Below are positions 59,594-64,000 of a stretch of DNA of 64,000 nucleotides, piece after piece. A program made the translations under genes and the position numbers. This DNA comes from an uncultured Dorea sp. (GTDB taxonomy: Bacteria; Bacillota; Clostridia; Lachnospirales; Lachnospiraceae). Numbering within the stretch: the first letter of the stretch is position 1; the number at the start of each line of letters is the position of its first letter. The notes beneath the pieces are model-generated. The model was not told the DNA's origin. It ran no database searches and was given only the letters and a program-made list of their open reading frames with translations. Location of the stretch: positions 3,877 through 67,876 of the forward strand of contig CAJTOH010000011.1 of assembly GCA_910577685.1 (NCBI GenBank). Reading direction: 5' to 3'.

Positions 59594-60985
59594 ATGCCGA
59601 AGGTATCAATTATCATGCCTTCTCTGGATGTGGCCGCATATATACGGGAATGTATGGACAGCGTAGTCTGCCAGACTTTGCAGGACATTGAGATTATTTG
59701 TATAGATGCGGGTTCTGCAGACGGTACATTCGAAATACTCAGGGAATATGCAAAAAGAGACCCGCGTATCAAATTGATTCTCTCATCCCGGAAAAGCTAT
59801 GGTTATCAGATGAATCTGGGGTTAAGGGAGGCGACCGGAGATTACATAGGAATTGTGGAAACAGATGATTTTGTTCTGCCGGAAATGTTTGAAGAACTCT
59901 ACACATATGCTAAAGATAACGATGCGGATTTTGTAAAATCAGATTTTGATATTTTTACAACATTGGAGAATGGAAAGAGGATATTTTTAGAATATTCTCT
60001 GAAAAAACATAGTGGTATTCAGTATAATACGGTTTTCACTGCGGATGATTTTATGAATCGAAAACAGACTATTGATGTTTTTATTTGGAACGGTATTTAT
60101 AAAAGAGAGTTTCTTTTAGAGAAAAATATTTGGTTTCAGGAAACCTCCGGAGCTGCATTTCAAGATTGTGGGTTTCGTTATCAAGTTGTGATGAAGGTTA
60201 AAAGGGGGGTTTATCTAAACCATTCTTATTACCGTTACCGCCGGGATAATATAAATTCCTCAACATATAACAGCAAATGCGTAGCTTTTAATTTAGCCGA
60301 ATGTAAAAATTTGATTAATATTTTTCAAAAAGAAAAAAAAGTGGATTCAAAACGAATGGATTTTCTTGCAAGGGAGATTGCGGTGATAGCCTTGGCGCCG
60401 TATAGGGAATTATTAACTTGGGGGCAGCCTGCCGATGGGATGGCGGCGGTTCTGGAGGAATTCCGCCTTATTTTAAAAGATTTTATAAACCGGGGAAATT
60501 TAAGACAATCATCCGTAGCCGAAAACGCTTGGCTTGAAATCAGAATGTTTGTGGAAAATCCGGATTTCTATAATTATTATACACGATTGAAAGCTGAAAT
60601 TAATGCGGAAAGCGTTAAAGATTTCCTCCGGATTATTGCATCGAAAAACGAAGTCGTTATTTTTGGATGCGGATATATTGGATCTTGCGCATATTGTCTC
60701 GTCCGAAATAATGGAATAGATAATGTGGCGGCGTTTTGTGACAATGATCGGAGTAAATGGAATACCAGTCATATGGAGTGTTTGGCCATATCACCGGAGG
60801 AAGCCTCAAAACGTTTTCCGAAAGCCTGCTTTCTTATCGCAAATGCGGCACACTCGAGGGAGATGCAAAAGCAGCTTTGCGGATATGGTATTGGAGAAAA
60901 GCAGATATTGACATTTGGCCTCCAAATATCACCATTGGATTGTACGAATGTAATTATGCGTTCTGCTCAGATCGTATGCAGATAA
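59594..60985 (+). CDS. GT2 family glycosyltransferase with C-terminal Rossmann-like module
   Basis: A 463-aa protein with an N-terminal GT-A domain: VSIIMPSLDVAAYIRECMDSV, IDAGSADGT, GLREATGDYIGIVETDDFV (metal-binding acids), and WNGIYKREFL. The C-terminal part (from about 350) contains VVIFGCGYIGSCAYCLVRN and FCDND, the same short module seen at the N-termini of the methyltransferase and the DUF115 proteins. AGGGCTAAGATATG provides a weak ribosome site. Donor and acceptor sugar unknown; it likely extends the locus glycan. Confidence 0.85.
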   Translation: MPKVSIIMPSLDVAAYIRECMDSVVCQTLQDIEIICIDAGSADGTFEILREYAKRDPRIKLILSSRKSYGYQMNLGLREATGDYIGIVETDDFVLPEMFEELYTYAKDNDADFVKSDFDIFTTLENGKRIFLEYSLKKHSGIQYNTVFTADDFMNRKQTIDVFIWNGIYKREFLLEKNIWFQETSGAAFQDCGFRYQVVMKVKRGVYLNHSYYRYRRDNINSSTYNSKCVAFNLAECKNLINIFQKEKKVDSKRMDFLAREIAVIALAPYRELLTWGQPADGMAAVLEEFRLILKDFINRGNLRQSSVAENAWLEIRMFVENPDFYNYYTRLKAEINAESVKDFLRIIASKNEVVIFGCGYIGSCAYCLVRNNGIDNVAAFCDNDRSKWNTSHMECLAISPEEASKRFPKACFLIANAAHSREMQKQLCGYGIGEKQILTFGLQISPLDCTNVIMRSAQIVCR

Positions 60986-61173
60986 TGTCTGATATTAAAG
61001 ATGAGGAACAACATATAAAAGTGAAAGGGGTTAAGAGATAATTAATAAACCGGTAATTATCCAAAAATGTTTCTGAAGAATAAAGGTAATAAGAAAACCC
61101 AGTAAAGTTGATGGGATTAGGCGTTTATCAAAAGTCTATTATCATTTAATAATTTAATAAAAGGAGATAATTA

Positions 61174-62244
61174 ATGGAGGTTAAAATTGGAGGACGTATT
61201 ATATCTGAATATTCCAGACCATATTTTATAGCGGATATTGCGGCAAACCATGATGGAGATATTAATAGGGCATTTTACTTGATTGAATTGGCAAAGGAAG
61301 CCGGTGCAGATGCTGCAAAATTTCAGAATTTTAAGGCGAGAACAATTGTTAGCAAAAATGGATTCGAAAGCCTTGGCGTTCAGTTGTCACATCAATCATC
61401 CTGGAAAAAGACAGTATTTGAGACTTATGAAGATGCAAGTATTCCGGATGAATGGTCAGAAAAATTGAAGAAAAAGTGTGATGAAGTCGGAATTGAATAT
61501 ATGACCAGTCCGTATGATTTTAATTCTGTAGATAATGCGGAAGAATATGTAAATGCATATAAAATCGGCTCTGGTGATATTACATGGTTGGAAATAGTGA
61601 AATATATCGCTCGAAAACAAAAACCAGTTTTGCTTGCTACAGGCGCTGCAGACCTGGAGGATGTGAAACGTGCAATGCAGACACTTCAAAAGTATAATAA
61701 GCAAATTATTCTTATGCAATGTAACACAAATTACACAGCGTCAGATTTGAATTTTTCTCATATTAATTTGAATGTGCTCAAAACTTATCACAAATTGTAT
61801 CCGGAGTGCATTTTAGGTTTGTCAGATCATACGTTTGGTTATGTGACAGTTCTAGGGGCGTACATGCTGGGAGCTCGAGTTTTTGAAAAGCATTTTACGG
61901 ATGATAATGATAGGGAAGGACCTGACCATAAATTTTCAATGAATCCAATTACATGGAAGCAGATGGTATGTGCGTGTAAAGAACTTCAGGAAGCGCTGGG
62001 AGATGGAATTAAGCGTATAGAGGACAATGAAATCGATACGGCAAATATACAACGTAGGGCATGTTATTTGCAGAGAAATTTAAATAAAGGGGATAGGATT
62101 AAAAAGGAAGATGTTTTTCCTCTCCGGCCGGTAAAGGAAGGATCTGTTTTACCTTTTCAAATGGGAGATGTTTTTGGGAAAAAAATAATGAGGGATATAC
62201 GGAAGGATGAATGTCTGAAATGGGAGGACGTAGAAGATGCTTAA
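61174..62244 (+). CDS. pseI: Pseudaminic acid synthase-like protein (NeuB/PseI family)
   Basis: Condenses phosphoenolpyruvate with a 6-deoxy-diacetamido hexose to form a nonulosonic acid. The 356 aa consist of a TIM barrel (YFIADIAANHDGDINRA, DAAKFQNFKA, MTSPYDFNSVD, KIGSGDITW, LGLSDHTFGY, FEKHFTDDNDREGPDHKFSMNP) and a C-terminal SAF domain (RRACYLQRNLNKGDRIKKEDV). With the PseB-, PseC- and PseH-like genes nearby, pseudaminic acid is the likely product; legionaminic acid is the alternative. AAAAGGAG precedes the ATG. Confidence 0.88.
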   Translation: MEVKIGGRIISEYSRPYFIADIAANHDGDINRAFYLIELAKEAGADAAKFQNFKARTIVSKNGFESLGVQLSHQSSWKKTVFETYEDASIPDEWSEKLKKKCDEVGIEYMTSPYDFNSVDNAEEYVNAYKIGSGDITWLEIVKYIARKQKPVLLATGAADLEDVKRAMQTLQKYNKQIILMQCNTNYTASDLNFSHINLNVLKTYHKLYPECILGLSDHTFGYVTVLGAYMLGARVFEKHFTDDNDREGPDHKFSMNPITWKQMVCACKELQEALGDGIKRIEDNEIDTANIQRRACYLQRNLNKGDRIKKEDVFPLRPVKEGSVLPFQMGDVFGKKIMRDIRKDECLKWEDVEDA

Positions 62245-62788
62245 AGGAACTAGGGTATATTTGTGCGCATTGGAAAGAGATGACCTGCCTTATTTAATGA
62301 AATGGAGAAATCAGAAGGAATTTCGTAAACATTTTAGGGAGTATCGTGAATTAAATTCAGATATGCAAAATAGCTGGTTTGAAAAAAAGGTTTTGGGCGA
62401 CTCTGGAACCATTATGTTTGCAATTCGAAGTGTCGAAGACGACGAGCTATTGGGATGCTGTGGATTATGTTATATTAACTGGGTTCATCGGAATTCTGAT
62501 CTTTCTCTATATATAGGAAAAGATTATGCATATATCGACGATGTTGGTTATGCAGAGGAAAGTTGCCGTTTATTATTCGATTATGGTTTTCTGGAATTAG
62601 GGCTGGAAAAGATTTGGTCAGAGTTATATGAATTCGATGAGAAAAAATTATCTTTATATCAGAAATTTGGCATGCAGATTGATGGAATACTGCGGAAGCA
62701 ATACTATTATGAGGGAAAATGGTGGGATTCTAAAATACTTTCTATATTAAGGGATGAATGGGAAAGGAGAAGAGAGAATATTGACTAA
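62237..62788 (+). CDS. GNAT family N-acetyltransferase (PseH-like)
   Basis: A 183-aa acetyltransferase that would N-acetylate the 4-amino sugar nucleotide before PseG/PseI. It starts MLKGTRVYLCALERDDLPYLMKWRNQKEFRKHFRE, then GCCGLCYINWVHRNSDLSLYIG and YAEESCRLLFDYGFLELGLEKIWSELYEFDEKKLSLYQKFGM, the acetyl-CoA-binding core of the RimJ/PseH type. It overlaps the synthase gene by 8 bases and the aldo/keto reductase gene by a few bases, so the three are one operon. Confidence 0.8.
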   Translation: MLKGTRVYLCALERDDLPYLMKWRNQKEFRKHFREYRELNSDMQNSWFEKKVLGDSGTIMFAIRSVEDDELLGCCGLCYINWVHRNSDLSLYIGKDYAYIDDVGYAEESCRLLFDYGFLELGLEKIWSELYEFDEKKLSLYQKFGMQIDGILRKQYYYEGKWWDSKILSILRDEWERRRENID

Positions 62789-63692
62789 TTTATGTTTGGG
62801 TACTGTGCAGTTTGGAATGAATTATGGAATAAATAATCAAGAGGGGCAGCCAACGGAGGAAGCATGTTTTGAGATGCTAGATATAGCTATGGAAAATGGA
62901 ATTAATATTATTGATACTGCGAGGGCATATGGTACTGCTGAGGTTGTGGTAGGTGATTATTTGGAATATAGAAAGTGTTGCCAAGACGTGAAGATTATTT
63001 CAAAACTACGTCCTAATATAATAGAACCAGATGAAAAGGATGTGTATTCTGTTATAAGAAGAGAACTAGAGGGGAGTTTGGAACGTCTGCAAGTTCGGCA
63101 TTTAGAAGGTTATTTACTGCACACACCAGAATATATATATGATGAGAGGATCGTAGAGGCTTTGCTCCGTTTGAAGGACGAGAATATAGTTCGGAATATA
63201 GGTGTTTCTATATATAATATGGAGGAAGGGTATGAAGCTATTCGAAAAGGTATGAATTATATTCAGTTACCATATAGTGTTTTTGACCAACGAGGAGTTC
63301 AGTCGGGTTTTATCCGTGAGGCTAAAAAAGCAGGTATAACAATTTTTACACGAAGTGCATTTCTACAAGGACTTTTTATGATGGATATGGATAAGATTCC
63401 GAATTACTTAGAGCATGCGAAACCATATTTGAAATACTTTGAAAGATTAACGGAAGACTATAAAATAGGGAAAATAGAATTACTTCTTCAATTTGTTAAA
63501 GAGACAAAGGCGGCCGATTATTTAGTGTTTGGTGTGGATAGTAAATGTCAACTACTGGAAGACATAAAAGAATTTCAAATAGATAAAACTATAGATCAAA
63601 ATCTAATAGATAAGATAAAAGAATTTTTTATTCAAGTGGAAGATAGTATTATTTTGCCTAGTTTGTGGTCAAATGGGAGAAAGGCGGAGTAA
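62781..63692 (+). CDS. Aldo/keto reductase
   Basis: A 303-aa (alpha/beta)8 reductase. It has LGTVQFGMNYGINN, NIIDTARAYGTAE (catalytic Asp and Tyr), ISKLRP (Lys), YLLHTPE (His) and FTRSAFLQGLFM. Such genes are common in nonulosonic acid loci, but their role is unproven. TTG 62781 with GGAG about 11 bases upstream gives the family-typical N-terminus; ATG 62754 would add nine residues and overlap the previous gene by 35 bases. Substrate unknown. Confidence 0.8.
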   Translation: MTNLCLGTVQFGMNYGINNQEGQPTEEACFEMLDIAMENGINIIDTARAYGTAEVVVGDYLEYRKCCQDVKIISKLRPNIIEPDEKDVYSVIRRELEGSLERLQVRHLEGYLLHTPEYIYDERIVEALLRLKDENIVRNIGVSIYNMEEGYEAIRKGMNYIQLPYSVFDQRGVQSGFIREAKKAGITIFTRSAFLQGLFMMDMDKIPNYLEHAKPYLKYFERLTEDYKIGKIELLLQFVKETKAADYLVFGVDSKCQLLEDIKEFQIDKTIDQNLIDKIKEFFIQVEDSIILPSLWSNGRKAE

Positions 63693-63766
63693 TATATGAG
63701 TGAACTTGTTATTTTGATAAACGCAAATATCATTAGTATTTTTTGTAAAATGGGGGGATAATTAAT

Positions 63767-64000
63767 ATGAAAATATTATTTATGGCATGGTCGATTTACG
63801 ATGATACAGGTACATTGCCTCAATTTTGTAAACACTGCACAGGCGGGGACTTGATTATAAAAAAAATATGTGAATATGTTGGGAAAAAAAATGAATCTTA
63901 TCTTTTTATTGGTAAGTGTAAAATTCCAAGAATGGACTTGGGGAACATACATATTGTAGGAACAGAAAAACAAAACATCGAATTTATATCAAATGAACAA
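63767..64000 (+). CDS. Partial protein at the window end, possibly a glycosyltransferase
   Basis: ATG 63767 follows GGGGGG 9 bases upstream, and the frame is open to the window edge (78 codons). It reads MKILFMAWSIYDDTGTL, then FCKHCTGGDLIIKKICEYVG and SYLFIGKCKIPRMDLGNIHIVG. A first beta strand followed by a GG loop and helix is usual for GT-B glycosyltransferase N-termini, and the locus fits. The family cannot be fixed from this part. Confidence 0.5.
   Translation, partial: MKILFMAWSIYDDTGTLPQFCKHCTGGDLIIKKICEYVGKKNESYLFIGKCKIPRMDLGNIHIVGTEKQNIEFISNEQ

Noticed and set aside
1..64000. CRISPR array
   Set aside because: No regularly spaced direct repeats and no cas genes were seen. The only long repeats are the tRNA copy and the two palindromic elements.

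Overview
The window looks like a chromosomal segment of a motile, monoderm Clostridia, most likely Lachnospiraceae. The evidence is the flgM-flgN-flgK-flgL-DUF6470-fliW-csrA order, the CheB/CheR/CheW/CheA block, a YlqG/FlhB-like pair, DUF1847, DUF2871 and DUF3810 proteins, and AAGGAGG-type ribosome binding sites. By eye the left half has moderate GC and the right end (about 45-64 kb) is clearly AT-richer. I cannot name the species.

Layout. (1) 1-5.7 kb is a scarred region: the 3' part of a tRNA-Asn, a degenerate second copy of that tRNA end about 850 bp downstream with a large serine recombinase remnant between them, a chemoreceptor, an unknown 274-aa gene, a palindromic repeat element with flanking 7-bp repeats, and a decayed RelA/SpoT-type gene. 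(2) 5.8-19.4 kb is ordinary metabolism and transport: an ABC-2 exporter, a tandem class II aldolase with a rhamnulokinase, an ECF S component, glycerate kinase, membrane proteins, topoisomerase III and an unknown protein. (3) 19.5-31.3 kb is flagellar and chemotaxis genes, mostly on the minus strand. (4) 31.4-42.1 kb holds two related GT-B (CDP-glycerol glycerophosphotransferase-like) genes. A two-gene RADAR anti-phage system (rdrA ATPase and rdrB adenosine deaminase-like) sits between them. (5) 42.2-64 kb is a long plus-strand surface or flagellar glycan locus: CDP-linked phospho-decoration enzymes (TagD-Gfo/Idh fusion, GDPD, LicD, HTH-nucleotidyltransferase-aminotransferase fusion), a complete CMP-Kdo-type pathway set between two Maf-like (DUF115) genes, most of a pseudaminic acid pathway, glycosyltransferases, and a truncated gene at the window end.

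How the genes may work together. The flagellar block makes the hook-filament junction proteins FlgK and FlgL, their chaperone FlgN and the anti-sigma factor FlgM. The FliW/CsrA pair tunes flagellin translation, and the Che proteins control steering. The right-hand locus would make activated acidic sugars (CMP-Kdo-like and CMP-pseudaminic acid), which the DUF115/Maf-like proteins could place on flagellin, with phospho-alcohol trimming from the LicD/TagD-like proteins. RADAR would protect this lineage from phage.

The most unusual signals are: (a) a full Kdo pathway in an apparently Gram-positive flagellar glycosylation locus; (b) RADAR placed between two paralogous glycan genes; (c) two unusual nucleotidyltransferase fusions; (d) one short Rossmann-like module reused in several unrelated proteins of the locus; and (e) a mobile-looking 145-bp palindromic repeat present twice.
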